In this document: piece after piece, positions 35,395-48,500 of the stretch | Position numbering within the stretch: the first letter of the stretch is position 1 | Layout: every line of letters starts with the position of its first letter | Source of the DNA: Acorus gramineus | Lineage: Eukaryota; Streptophyta; Magnoliopsida; Acorales; Acoraceae | Assembly (NCBI GenBank): GCA_030737835.1 | Contig: CM060848.1 | Coordinates: 19,631,309 to 19,695,308 of the forward strand | Length of the DNA stretch: 64,000 nt | Reading direction: 5' to 3' | Notes under the pieces: generated by a model | Told to the model about the DNA's origin: nothing | What the model saw: only the letters and a program-made list of their open reading frames with translations | Databases searched by the model: none | Made by a program: the position numbers and the translations under genes

Positions 35395-35950
35395 AACGGG
35401 TCGGGTTTAGATAGAATCGAAGTGAACCCCAGCTCGATTTGTTTAATTGTTGGAACTTTTGAATTGGATCCATATCGGGTCTCGGATCGGATCGATTCAT
35501 TAACAAGCCTAGACAAAGAGAAATTGATAAACTTCTTAAAGGCTGGTTTCATTTTTTTCTTCTTTTTAATAGAATCTAGCTATTATAAATAGTTTTTCAC
35601 TATTTTAAATTTTTAATATTTTATTAGGGAACATTTGGAATACGGTTTGGATTGTTATGTTTTTACGTGAAGTCAAAATGTTGTATTAATATTTCAAATG
35701 TTTAAAATTTTAAATGATTATTCAATATTTAGTTATAAATGGTTGATTGAATCATTAGTGTTAAATTAGATCATAAATACAAAAAATAACATAATATTTG
35801 GATTGGGTCAATCGGGTCCAACAGGTCCATAGGATTGAGTCGGAGTGGATCCAAACCCGACCCGTTTTGATTGTCAGGTCTTTCGAGTCAGAAATTTATG
35901 TCTTTTATCCAGTCGGGTCCGGATCAACCCACGACCTGTTGACAGGCCTA
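35395..35950. mobile_element. hAT-type MITE, 556 bp, with 8-bp target duplication
   Basis: Ends TAGACCTGTTAACGGGTCG and CGACCTGTTGACAGGCCTA are inverted repeats. CTTGGACG at 35387-35394 and CTTGGACA at 35951-35958 form an 8-bp duplication with one mismatch. It interrupts a GC-rich stretch that reads continuously across when the insert is skipped (GGCTACTTGGAC then ATCCTCCTCGTC). The interior contains CGGGTCCGGATCAACCC-like and complementary motifs. Confidence 0.85.
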
Positions 35951-36133
35951 CTTGGACATCCTCCTCGTCGTCCTCCACATTGGAGGTTGAAACGGAGGTG
36001 CTCCGGCTTCCGTTGGAGTTGGCGATAGTGACAACGAAGAGGAGGGAGAGAGGAGGAGTCAAAGGGGGTGCGGCGGCAAAAGGGGGGGGGGGGTTGCGGA
36101 AGGAGGGTTGAGGAGGTGCATGTACTACTCATT

Positions 36134-36621
36134 TAAGCCTGTCAATCGGACGGATACGGATCGGATATTGCAATATCCATATCCTAATTTTCGGATTCGG
36201 ATACGGATATTAATTTTCGGATTCGGATTCCTTCGGATACGGATCGGATACGGATATTTTTTGGATAATTGACATGTTTGAATATTAACATTGATTTGGA
36301 TAATCAAGTGATATTTTAAAAAGATGTCAAAATTAAAATTAAGATTTTAAGGCTTATTATCTCTTTCAGACATCATACATTTAAAAATTAATAGTATTAT
36401 AATATATTATCATTGTGATTAATCATACAAGATAACAATATGGACAATATATAATACAAATATATATATATTTGTAATATATGTCGGATACGGATATTTT
36501 TCGGATCGGATAGACCGATATCCATATCCGCACTCCGGATCTTCGAATATCGGATATTTCTGATTTTTCGGATACGGATTCGGATCGGATTCGGATTTTT
36601 TTCGGATAATTGACAGGCTTA
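36134..36621. mobile_element. hAT-type MITE, 488 bp, GGATACGGAT-rich, with 8-bp target duplication
   Basis: TAAGCCTGTCAATCGGACGG at the left is mirrored by TTCGGATAATTGACAGGCTTA at the right. TACTCATT is perfectly repeated at 36126-36133 and 36622-36629. Subterminal regions are arrays of CGGATACGGATCGGAT and CGGATTCGGAT, which are probably transposase-binding repeats. It lies only 183 bp from the preceding MITE. Confidence 0.88.
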
Positions 36622-36629
36622 TACTCATT

Positions 36630-36714
36630 AGAGAAGACACTGCAGTGGAGGACGGGACCGATGAGATTGAGAAGACGCGGCAATGGAGGATGGGACCGAT
36701 GAGATTGAGAAGAC
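36630..36714. repeat. 38-bp tandem repeat
   Basis: GAGAAGAC...GGAC/TGGGACCGATGAGATT occurs twice (about 36630-36667 and 36668-36705) and a third partial unit starts GAGAAGACG. It lies immediately right of the 36134-36621 MITE. Not coding. Confidence 0.7.
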
Positions 36715-36779
36715 GTTCTCTCTTTATTTTTATTTTTTTTCAATGGTTCTCTAACCCATTCCAATTTTCTTCTTCTTTT

Positions 36780-37856
36780 TTTTTTTTTTTTTTTTTTTTT
36801 GATCGGTTAGAGAACTAATGGAGCGGAAAGAGAGCTCCCTCAATAATCACGGAGGTGAAAACAAGATGAGATCTCATCAATTTTTATATTTTTTAGTTTT
36901 TACATGTTTTTAAAATTTTTAACGAAGGATTCTAGTACATGGTTTCATTTACATTTTCATGCAGAGTTTTTTTTTTCTTTCTTTCCTTTACAGGAGATAT
37001 TGTGTAAAGTTTCTTCCATCATTTACATCTCTAAGTTGTGTAGAGTCTCACTTCTTTTAATTGCTATGTAAATATTCTGTGTCTGTGTTCATTTTTCATC
37101 TTCTCTGTTTCTATTCGCGACAAAAACACAGAATTATTTAGTTCTTCGAGGCTCATTTGGATTCATGTTTGGGCATTTTTTTATTCAAAATCCACGCGGA
37201 TACAAACTTATTTCAACATTTCACATTTCAAACTTATACATGTGCATTTTCTTTGTTAAATTCTTGATATTTCAAAATCCCACAAAACAACACTTTAGTT
37301 TTGAAAAGTGAACGAGATTTTCAAAAAATTGGGTGGACATAAAAGTTAGATCTATAAAATTTACTAGCATAATACTTTGCGCTACGCTAAAAACTATACC
37401 TAACATTTGTCTTTTTTCAAATTTCATACAAATAACAAAACATATATCTTAAGGACTCATTTAGCGAGGGATAAGATCTTACTATATAGGATAAAATAAA
37501 ATCTATCAGTTTTGCATTTATTCTTATTTGTGAAAATAAGAACAAAAAGATAATATATACTTTATTGTAAATAGAACAAACAATTTCATGTCTTCATTAC
37601 GACGAAGTCAAGACTACTGTCCGTATTTTATTTATTTTTTTTTAAAACCATTGTAATAAATTGTTCTGTTGTTTATCACCCACCCATCTCCTTATCCTCT
37701 TGCTAAATCATGCTTAAAGAAAAATTCTGAAAAATCATTTTTACCGATCGTTTATTTTTTTAACATTTTTAAAAAAAAATTATTGAAAGAAAATATATAT
37801 ACATGGATAAACTTAATGCATACATTTTTAGTGTATAAAAAAACATCTTATTATAT
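36780..37856. other. Intergenic AT-rich spacer; no gene seen
   Basis: It starts with a 30-base T-run (about 36772-36800). The rest is AT-rich, with weak foldback (AACATTTCACATTTCAAAC) and no credible ORF or element boundary. Confidence 0.35.
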
Positions 37857-37857
37857 T

Positions 37858-38332
37858 GGGAAAAATTTATATAACCCCCTGTAAACTGACTGAAATCCAT
37901 ATAATCCCTGACTTTTCTTAAAATTCATATAACCCTCTGAAAACACCTAGTAAATCCAAATAGCCCACTGAAAAAAATTTATGCTTACATATGATGAATA
38001 TTATGTTAATATTATGTTTGGTTAACTCTAGTAGAAAACACAGTATACAAAAAAAAACTACAATGTGTTAAAAATGTAAAAAATATTACGTAAATGATGA
38101 TTTTACTCATCCAGATAGAGTTTTATAATATATCTAGAATGGATAAAATCGTCATTTTCATAAGATTTTTCGCATTTTTAACCCATTGTATAGACTTTTA
38201 AGTATATCGTATTTTCAGTCATGGTTAACTAAATGAAATTTGCTCAAAATATTCATCATCTATTAACAAAATTTTTATTCAGAGGGTTATTTGGATTTCA
38301 GACAGATTTTAGAGGGTTGTATGGATTTTTCC
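37858..38332. mobile_element. Palindromic repeat family, copy 2
   Basis: It starts near ATTTATATAACCCCCTGTAA and ends GGTTGTATGGATTTTTCC. The left arm TATAACCCTCTGAAAACACC pairs with the right arm AGAGGGTTATTTGGATTT. The inner arms, AATGTGTTAAAAATGTAAAA and CGCATTTTTAACCCATTG, pair again. About 475 bp, non-coding, a continuous imperfect hairpin. Confidence 0.8.
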
Positions 38333-38507
38333 TTATTATATTTAGCATATACTAAGGTTGAGAAAAATGGAGGTGACAAATGAGATTAATGATTATGTGT
38401 ATCAATGCCCCCACTTAAAAACCTGTTCCTTAATTATTCTCTCCTCTTTTTATTTATTCTTTAATAAATACTAAATATCGAGAATCACAAGATAATATTT
38501 ATTAATA

Positions 38508-39039
38508 GAGAAAAATCATAACCCCTTGTAAATTGACTGAAATTTATAAAAGCTACTGACTTTTCTTAAAATCCATATAACCTCCTATAAATACCTAGTA
38601 AATCGAGATAATCCCATGAATAAACTTTACGATTACAGATAATAAATATTTTGTGAATATTATGTTTAATTAACCCTGATAAGAAAACAGTATATAAAAA
38701 AAATCATACAATGTGTTAAAAATGTGAAAAATCTCTGTAAATAACAATTTTACTCATATAAATAGGATTTTATAATATATCTAAAGAGGGTAAAATCATC
38801 ATTTTTATAAGATTTTTAGCATTTTTAACATATTATAGGGTTTTTTAGTATATTGTGTTTTTAGTCAGGGTTAACCAAACCAAATATTTACAGAATATTC
38901 ATCATCTGTCAACGAAAATTTTATTCAGGGGGTTATTTGGATTTATTAGGTGTTTTCATGGGGTTATATGGATTTTAAGAAAAAACAGGGGGTTATATGG
39001 ATTTCAATCAGATTTCAGGGGGCTGTATGGAGTTTTCCC
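38508..39039. mobile_element. Palindromic repeat family, copy 3
   Basis: Same organisation as copy 2, starting about 175 bp after it ends: AACCCCTTGTAAATTGACTG at the left, GGGGGTTATATGGATTTCAA and GGGGCTGTATGGAGTTTTCC at the right, with the shared ACAATGTGTTAAAAATGTG core. A 63-codon frame inside (38855-39046) is produced by the repeat and is not a gene. Confidence 0.8.
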
Positions 39040-39128
39040 TTGTTAATATTCTGTTTATAAAATATATAAAAAAAATATTTAATTTAATATAACATCTTAC
39101 ACACTAAAAAGGCAAAAAAGAATAAAAA

Positions 39129-39611
39129 GGAAGGCTCAAAATCTATATAATCCCTTGAATTTTTTTGAAATTCATATAACTCTTGAAAACACTTATGTAA
39201 ATCTAAATAGCCATTTAATTTAAATTTCTGTTGAGAGATTAGAAATATTCTATGAATATTCTATCTGATTAATCCTGACTGAAAGTATAGTATATCAAAA
39301 AACCCCAACAATGTATTAAAAATATGAAAAATCCTATGTAAATGATAATTTTATTTCTCTGGATAGAGTTTTATAATCTATTTGAAGGGGTAAAATCATC
39401 ATTTATATACGTTGTTTTCACATTTTTAATAAATTATAGGGGTTTTTTAGTATACTATGTTTTCAGTAAGGTTAACCAAATGGAGTACTCACATAATATT
39501 AATCATCCGCTAATAAAAATTTAACTCAAGGGATTATTAAAATTCTCGTAGGTGTTTTCGTATAGTTATATGGAATTGAAGCATTTTACAAAGGATTGTT
39601 TGAATTTTTCC
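39129..39611. mobile_element. Palindromic repeat family, copy 4
   Basis: Third copy in the 37.9-39.6 kb cluster, more diverged: ATCTATATAATCCCTTGAAT at the left, AGGATTGTTTGAATTTTTCC at the right, and the core AACAATGTATTAAAAATATG. It has the same orientation of sub-blocks as copies 2 and 3, starting about 90 bp after copy 3. Confidence 0.75.
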
Positions 39612-40027
39612 CTAAAAAGCATGACCAGCAGTGGCAGCACTTAGCATTATGACAAGATACATCTTTAATTCAGGGCCAATTAGGAATAAGGATTCTTGAT
39701 TTATAAGCTCAAACGAATCTAACCCGCGGGACAACATAGAGCATGTGGAGTGCGAGACACGTTAAGCTCTGACCAAATTGAGAATGAGACGTCTGGGTTG
39801 GGATCACAATAATTAGATCCAAGCCACTAAACCTCACAGGTTGAACAGAATAAAAGTTACATACATGGAATTTGTGGAGGACAATTTTCTCTGGTCATAC
39901 TTTTGTAACATGACCTTTTAAGTTATTATAAAGTGTACCACTTAAATAAAATAAAATAATAATAATCTCGGATCAGTATTTTGATGATATTTTGTACTGA
40001 TTATAAACTCAGTCCAAAAGACTGCAT

Positions 40028-40200
40028 TACTAATAGTGAGTGAGCACCCTGGACTCATATCTCACACAGACAACACCAACACATGGGCCCGTGGCCCATT
40101 ATCATCTTTTTCCATCTTTGGGGGAGCCCCAGGATTCGAACTCCCGCTCTTAAAAAGGGACGTGGGGCGTCCATCCACTGCGCCAAGGCAGTACGAGACC
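40028..40200 (-). mobile_element. tRNA-derived SINE, minus strand
   Basis: On the minus strand, TGGCGCAGTGGATGGACG (A box, 40166-40186) is followed by GAGTTCGAATCC (B box, 40132-40143) at tRNA-like spacing. A non-tRNA body then runs to about 40030. It is the clearest polymerase III promoter pair in the window. It is not a functional tRNA: the cloverleaf arms do not close. Confidence 0.65.
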
Positions 40201-43200
40201 AGTACATTGGTGTTTGATTTGTCTTGATCCATCCTCCTAACTGTTATTTAAGGCTGAATGTCTTTTTGATAATGATATTGTGACCTCCTTCTTCTTGCTA
40301 CGGCAAGGGGGGAGAAGTCCCAATAGAAAACTTTCTGATGGTCAAGTTAGATAAGATTTTTTTTAGAAAAAAAAAAAATTCTATTCTATAATATCTTTCT
40401 TTGTATCTTTATGTCTCTTCGATTGTTCTGAGGTTGTCGAGTTGTATTCCTGGACTTGTCCTTCGTAAGCTGTATCGCATGGGATTCGGGGACATCTGTT
40501 GAGAGATGATCAAGACATAGTAATAATCATGTAGGGTTTAACGGGATATGATATCGTTTGATAGACCCGGTCAAAATGTAGAGGACCGAGTTATCCGAGT
40601 TGATCAGTCCTCGTTTGGACGATTGAGTGGATTGGTGATGACACATGATATAATGCAACCAGGTTTACAAGGACACATGGTAGGTCAACACTTAGGGCAA
40701 GTTTGATGACTCTTGTATATCAGAAAAGTTTCTCATTTCAAAAAAAATCTAATCCTCATAAATTAAGTGAAAAGTGAAATTTTACCTGTGATGTTCAATA
40801 ACGAATACAGAAATGAATGATTCCAAACACATTTTTCTAGATGTTCAAATAAAAATGAGAATGAACATCAATTTTTTTTTGGTAAGGAGAATGAAAATGA
40901 ATGAATGAAAATCAAATTGACCCTTACTAGATCTCATCCTTTCAAGAAAGATCAATTTTGTTGTACTCCATCTTATTTTTCTTTTCTTGTTTTATGGTAC
41001 AAAATAGTGATGGACTGTATAGCCTCTTTTAAAAGCAGCCAGTTCTATTTACATTTGTGCAGTCCAGATAGCATGACCATGGCAGCATAACAAGATAATT
41101 TACAAATGCCATTAATAATTCAGCCAATTGATGGATAATAATACTATCAATTAATGGTGACTATTTAGGGAGTTTCTTGTTCTGTCTGTCTCTCTGTATA
41201 AAATAATATGTTTTTATTTCGTCGTTATTGTTTCTTATTTCTGAAATACTTTATATTATTGAATCACTTTCTCTCCAAAAGAAACATGTAGAGGAAAATG
41301 AAGATAATATTAAAATGAAAATTTAATGGCACTTGGGGCAGCATCTCAGCAGGTGCTAGATGTGTCGGCATTACCGATGGAATGATTCACATTGACCCAG
41401 GCTGAGCAGTATCCGGTCTGCAGGGCCTGTTTGCTTTTCTTTCTATTTCATATATCTGAGGAGTCTCTTTCCACACTGTTTGTATGAATAACTTCTCTCT
41501 TTTTTTTTTTCTCCTCACTATTGTCTACATGTCTTCTCTCTCCCTCCACCATGTTTTTTGAGGCAAATTCAGACTTATATAACATTATTGATCAGTTATA
41601 TGCAGTCTACCTTTTCTCAAAATAAAAAAATATTAAAATGAAAATATTGATCAGTTTTTCTTATATTGTGAGAGTTTTATGGCTTAAGCTCATGATTCTA
41701 GAACATTTGATAACAAACTTCAAACATTAGCAAGTTCCAATAAGGGTGATTAGAGTTCATATGGTCCATACGTGACTTCATACATATGGGACAATCTAAT
41801 GTAATAGACTGACACCACGACACGTGAATGAAAATGTCTATAAAATGAGAGATTCTATCAAGATCAGGGACACGTAATCACAATTACTTGTAACATTCTT
41901 TTATCTTTTTTGATAGATCGAGAGTGAAATATCGTGATTCTTTCATTAAGGATCTTATTCTGAATTGATCTTTCAATTATTTGCCATGCACAGATGCCCT
42001 ACATCTTTGTGACGGGTCCTCATTCTCTTATTCCAAAGCAAGTTGAAATTCAAATGTCTGATGTGATCTTAGCTTGTAGGATGATCTTGGCATAGAAAGG
42101 CGTACATTTAATCCATTTTACAACCTTATATACTATAATAGCATAGAATATACTGTGTTATTTTAATATATGAGGTATATCACAGTATACGATATAATTT
42201 TTTTTATCATTTATTCAATACAAAAAAATATATTAATGTATCTCAATATATATTTTATTTCATATAATATCATATATTTTAATGGGAGAATATATGATTT
42301 AACAAAAAAAAAAATTAAATTAAATGAACTGCAATTGGAGCTATGGCTTGCAGAAAGGGCTGAACGTATCATTTTCCAAAATTAAAACATATCCTGTAAC
42401 ATTGAAACTATTGGCTTTGCCCATTTCACTTGATACCCAAAGGGATGGTGTATCAGGTCAAATAACTGAACCTTCACAAGCCAAAGCTGTTCGGCTCAGA
42501 TTCTTATATTTTATTTATTTTTGTTTCTCCAAAACCACTGAATCAGATCAGTATCTACGTCTATTATTAATCATTTATCGTGAATTTTTTTATTACACGG
42601 CATTCTTTTGTTGCGTATGATACATATGATGTGTCATATTCCCAACTTTATAATTGTGGAATGATAAAATTGCAAGCGTCACACATCCTTAATATGTGGA
42701 GATAAATGATAAGATAAGAGATACTTATAAAGATAATTGAGGAGGATGACAACTTATCTCGTTTGATATAAAAAATAATCATGATAAATTACAGACAGTT
42801 GTTTCGATTTTAAACTGAATATAAGAATTTTTTGTTCTACCTAAAGGTTGGATTAACGTTTATCTCCACTTTTTTATCTCAATTTTGACAAATGTGAATA
42901 AAGATAAAATCGATGATTTTTTATCTTTTAAAATTAGAACAATTTATCATCAAACTTTTAAGCCCTTACCAAACTAGTCTATATTATTCTATCCTACGAT
43001 CTGAGATTTGTTACAGGTCACTATTCATATACATCATATCATATGTTGGTCAACTATTGGTTTCTATTATTCATATGGAGCACACGCATTTCAGGTAGGG
43101 ATATTCAGATTCTTTGTTATCCAAAAATTTTGGTGAGTGAGAAAGATCCCAGTTCAAACGGTTTTTTGATGTCTTCTCAGTCTTTTTTGGATGCACGTAA

Positions 43201-45480
43201 AATGTTTTGGATCAAGACATATCACCATTCATGTTGTGGAGATTTTCAAACTCCACAACAATGATTCATGATTACAACTTTATGTAACATTATGCCAACA
43301 TTTTTTTTTGGTATATAAACATTATGCCAACATTAGTTGTACTAACAAAATCAAGGATTGCTTTCCGGAAAAAAATAATAGCCAGTTCACAAGTGTGATC
43401 TGAACGGGCGTTATAAAAGCTAAAGTCAGAAGCATCATAGACCTTGTTTGTGCTCTTTGCGAGCATCCCATTGGAGTTCTTCTGTCTCTTATATTTTTTT
43501 ATTCTTATGTTCCCTACTTCTATTCAAACATTTGTGTGTTTTAATACATTTTGAAATAGATGTCCACAATTTCTCTCTCTCTCTCTCAAAAAAAAAAAAA
43601 AAAAACGACACTAAAGTAAGAAGTACGAATCATACGTATAGATCTGCATTACACTACCACCATAAACAAGCGATTTTGTACAAAAACCCAATTTGAACAT
43701 GAGGTTTTAACTATTAAACGAGGACTATAAGAGGGCAAAACCCTCGTAAAGGTATTGAAAAGTTGATGTCTAGCCTCATTCACGATCTATATCAGTTTTT
43801 TTTTTTTTTAAATACACAGTCGTTTATCGAAGTATACATTAAAATCTTCTAATTATTTTTTCTTTGAAAAATAAAATATTATAATTCTATACATTGCAAT
43901 AGACCCCATCATTATGATAGGACAATATATACTGTGACGGTGTATACTATTATAGTTGGGATAGCAAAACTACCTGAGTGTATCATCTCTATATACAATA
44001 TAGGTACTAGGCTATTAGCTAGAGAGTGATGGGCCATTGATCAAAATATTTGGATGGTGATGAAGATTTGGGAGCCATGAGGTTGTTAAACCTATGCTAT
44101 TTGACAAAGAATAATATTAGGAAGCAATTTTTTCAACTTTAAATGCAATCTACACTTATTTTAATTTTTATAAAAGAAAATAACATATTTAATGTGATAA
44201 GATATATATTTTTAATGAAAGATTAAACATATACTCCACTGAATTATATGAATTCATTTATAAAAAAAATGTAATTTTTTTTTTTAAAATATATGTATCT
44301 TATAACAATAAATATAGATGACTGACACGGTATATGTGCTAAAAAAAAAAAAAGGACCGTGTAGAATGTTCTTTGTCAGAATCATATATGATTAAGGGGA
44401 CAATTAATGGATAAATGACTAAAGAACAAGTACAAAAAAAAATTGAGGATTTTCATTGCATGTGTAAGAGCATCTCCTATCTCCAGTCCCTATGTATAAT
44501 TAATAAATTTACTCCGGCCTCTCCAATGTGGAGTCAAGTTTAACTCCCTATTTAGCGGGCCCCACATCATACATTAAAGGATAACACTCCCAATGTCTCT
44601 ATTTGTGGGTACCACAGTGAAATTTTTTTAAAAAACCTTCAACGACACTTTCTTTGTTAACAGTAAAAATTATCTAGAGAGCAATCTAGGGCATGGTTGA
44701 AATATACACTCTTTAAATGATTTTCTGTATTTAACTACTCCTAAATGAAAGAAAAATTTAGGAAGTGTGGTTGCATATGCCTTAATAACATTTTTTTTAT
44801 CCATATTTTAACAAATTTTAGTAAAAATAATATTTATAGATTTTTATCCAACAAATTAAGATATATTATTCTCAAAATCTTATCAACTTACCAGAGGTAA
44901 GAACATAATTTTGATTTTGTTTTACTTTGAAGCAAGGTGGGTCCAAAAATCGGGTTAGGTATTTAGGTGGTCCCAACCCGGTGCTAAGTGAGAATGGCTT
45001 CCTTGACAGCCCACTTATGTGTTCGTGGACGGAAAGGGATGGTAAAGGATCGGGTTAGAGTTGGATTTAACGTAATTCAAACCTAACCCGGTTTTACATA
45101 ACTTCATACGCAAACCTCGCCTCACCTCAATTTTTACAACTCAAAATTCATACTCGCGGATCAGACGGATTTTAAAAAACATGAAATCCAAAATCACTCC
45201 TATAGGATCAGATCGGGTCAAGTTACTACTAAAACCCAATCCATTGCCATCAGTTTCCTGCTTGAAAAAAAATGTCTAGGAACAGTTTTGCAATTAAAAT
45301 TTGCGTTACACAATTTTTGTCATTAACAAAAAATTGGGGACCAGTATGACAAATTGCCCAAAATCATAAACTGCAAATGTTTCTCACAAAGGCAGTATTG
45401 CATTTATAGTACTTTTAACAGTATAGAATTTTTACTTTTAACAGAAATAGAATTTATTTATTAATCTGAGCACAAAGAAG
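40201..45480. other. Long intergenic region without a supported gene
   Basis: 5.3 kb of AT-rich DNA. It includes mixed-composition repeat-like sequence at 40440-40690, CT-rich patches (41470-41560, 43560-43620), and GGGTTGGG/CCCAACCCG-type sequence near 44940-45240 resembling hAT MITE interiors. Short frames are not conserved. I saw no LTR pair, tRNA or recognisable microRNA. Confidence 0.35.
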
Positions 45481-45568
45481 ACAGTTGAGAGTAAGAAGAG
45501 TGTTTCATTCTCTCTTTTCAATACCAGTTCTTGTTGTTGTTTTGGAGGTTGCAGCAGCTGCTGCTGCT

Positions 45569-48500
45569 TTAAGAGATCACAAACACTCTGAGCTCCTCCC
45601 TGTCACCCCTTGTAATGCGGGTATCCGAGTCCATGTAAGTCACCTCAAATTCCCCACTCCCCGTGTTCGATGGAGGCCTCAATGCGTCCGGCAGCCGAGG
45701 CACCTCGAGCGTTGGAAGCTGCGAGAAGCTCCCTGTCAGCTTCACCGTAGTTTTCTCAAACGTGATCTTTATCTTTGCAGGTCCTACATACATTCAAAAT
45801 CATGTCCTTCACTTAATTTGAGGCTTCTAATGAAAACTAAAGACATCAAGTAGTCACCATGTTCAGCAAACTTACCTATAACTTCAAACTTGTGAGATAG
45901 CGTGGCTGTCGCTTCAATGGGCGGAATTGGCCAGAGAGTACCCAATTGGAGCTCCACTATGTTATCGAAATCTTTACTTAGAATGTCGATTCGTTGGAAA
46001 ACCTGTTTAAATGAAATAATGTCAGCTGTGGGTGATAATAACTATATTGATCACTGATATGTGGGAAGCTGACCTGCCCAAGAGTGATGGGCAACAGCCT
46101 TCCAGTTGGAGGCCCTGGACGGCTCCCTCCCAGCGTACGGGATGAGAAGGCACTGCTGTATATGAGCTTCCATCGCCCTTGAAGTTTATCGAGGTCGGTG
46201 GAGAGATCAACTGGTCCACCTATGGATTCAAGCTCCTTGGCTGCGGCTTCTGCCTTCTTTAAGTCCTCTTTACTGGCTGCAAGACCTCTATTCAGCCCAG
46301 AAACAGCACTCTGCATAGGATCACCTTATATGAGTTCAAGGAAGAATTGTATGATAATGTAAGGAAAAGTCACTGAAGGAAAAGCTCTCTCTCTCTCTCT
46401 CTCTCTAAATCTAGAAATTGATCCTTGTATTCATTTCATTAATGAGCATATATAGTGATTTCGCAAACGTTTGTCTCTGCTCAGACAGACTTGTCATAGT
46501 GAAAGGCAAGAATACATGTTAACTGGATAAGAAATTAGTTTGAATGAAGAAAGTATAGGTCACCTTTAAATATTCTCAAATTTATTTTTAATCATTCAAT
46601 ATTGAATACAATCGAAAGGCCAACAGCTCTGTCTAGCATATCAGCTAACTTTTGTATCCAGTCAATCATGAAGAGAAATAAAGCAACAATTTATCTGAGC
46701 TATATGTTTGGGCATCTGAAACCAAATCCCAAAACAATCAATAACATGTTAGACATTTCATACATAGTTTACATACAAATTTCTATACTGACCAAGGCTT
46801 GACATTTAAAAATATAGAAAACATGAGACTTAGATAAGAGGCCCCTAAAATGGAAAGGAGAAACATGAATTGGCACAGAAATCCAGGAGGATAAACATAT
46901 AAACTTGTGACGAGCTTACTTTCTTCGCAATCAAATAATTTGAACAAACAAATGTTCTACCAGATGTCAAACATATGTGCCGTATCATATGTGCATGTTT
47001 GTTGGTGATTGTGTGCATCTTGAATTTTTCTAACTAATGTTGAGATTCCTTGTCACCAAAAAAACAACACCGCTCAGGTGATATTTGGAAGTTTTCGCTC
47101 AATTGCAAATGTTAAATTAAGTCATAATTTATAATCTAATGACGTGTAGGTGTTCACTAGTAAATGCTAAAAAGTGTAAATTACAATATGTTGACTAACA
47201 ACCAGTAAAAAATTTAGTAGCATCCCAACAAACACTCCACCTTAATTGATCATTCACCTAGATCATATGCTACAAAGAACCAGTGAAAAGAAGGCAATGA
47301 AGATAATAACAGAAAATCATATTAAAACACAATCCAGATGGATATAGCAAGAACGAAGTGTTGCAAAACTATCTGTCACAAATCATTTATTCAAATTTTA
47401 AAATTCCAATCCAGCTACTACTATGAAAGAGGAGACAAGAGTAAATCATCACAAAGCATCCAATTGAAAATTTTATGAAACAGAAATCCAAGTTAAAAAT
47501 TAAGGTCGCTAAATAAAGAAGCAAGAAGATTTAACAAAAATTCAAAGTGATCATGACTTGCAAGATCACAGAAAATTATAAATCAGAAATTAAACAGTGA
47601 CACTCAAATTAGCTGCTCTAGTTCTCAACCAATACTTCTTTTCTCTGAAAGACTCTATTGAAGCCAAAGCAGTTTGGGATCTTTCTCTTATTATCTTATA
47701 AACCTGTGCAGCTTGTTGGATAAGATTTAGTTTTACATATCTGGATAGAGTCAATCTCTTAGTAGTTAGTATATCTTATAAAGTGTTACGGATTAAATTT
47801 ATTGTAACAGTTTGGGATATTTTTGTACTAATATCCCCATATAGAGAAGACTGACAATGTAGGGATATCCTCATAGTGGTTGAAAGGGGTAGCTTAGAGA
47901 GTGAGTCCCTTGTAAGTCTTGTATGTCTTCTGTGTTATAGTAGATTTTCTCTTGGATTTTGTGTTACTTGTTTTGATATTGGATTTGTTGTGTCTTCCGC
48001 GATGTGCACAACAATTGGTATCAGAGCAATCTGGATGCAAACATTTTCTTTCCCAACTTAAAACATATCTAGATGAGGAGGTTAAAAAGAATATTCATAT
48101 TAATAAGCTTGCTCTCTGAGATAAATTCATGGATGATATAAATGACTGAAACCCTACTTTCCAGGTACAAACATTTTCTTTCCTAACTTAAAAAGATATC
48201 AAATTAGTATTATTCATTCAATTGCAAGTTTGCAACAAGGTTGGCAAAAGGGCGATTTTTAAGCAACCTCAAAGGAACATTTTAAACGGAATAGCAGTTG
48301 TTATGACATGCCATCTTTATGCCTATTTTCTTAACACATTTCTTGACCAATGGAAAGCAGAATGCTTTCAATCAGCGGCTCCAATGTATAGAAACTGTTC
48401 CTGTGATTGCTTCCAGAGTTCCAGTTATTCAAAATCTACATTCAATAAACAGTTTGACATATCTGATTGCTTTTGAAGTAAAGAAAACACGCAAATTTAT

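Noticed and set aside
37858..39611. CRISPR-like array because of regularly spaced repeats
   Set aside because: Repeat units are 475-550 bp palindromic elements in nuclear plant DNA; nothing resembles short repeats with spacers.
40132..40186. Functional tRNA gene from the A and B boxes
   Set aside because: Acceptor and anticodon arms do not pair; it fits a tRNA-derived SINE.
41330..41430. Possible exon (AGCATCTCAGCAGGTGCTAG ... CAGTATCCGGTCTGCAGGG)
   Set aside because: Short balanced-composition patch; no frame extends beyond it with splice signals and no family similarity was recognised.
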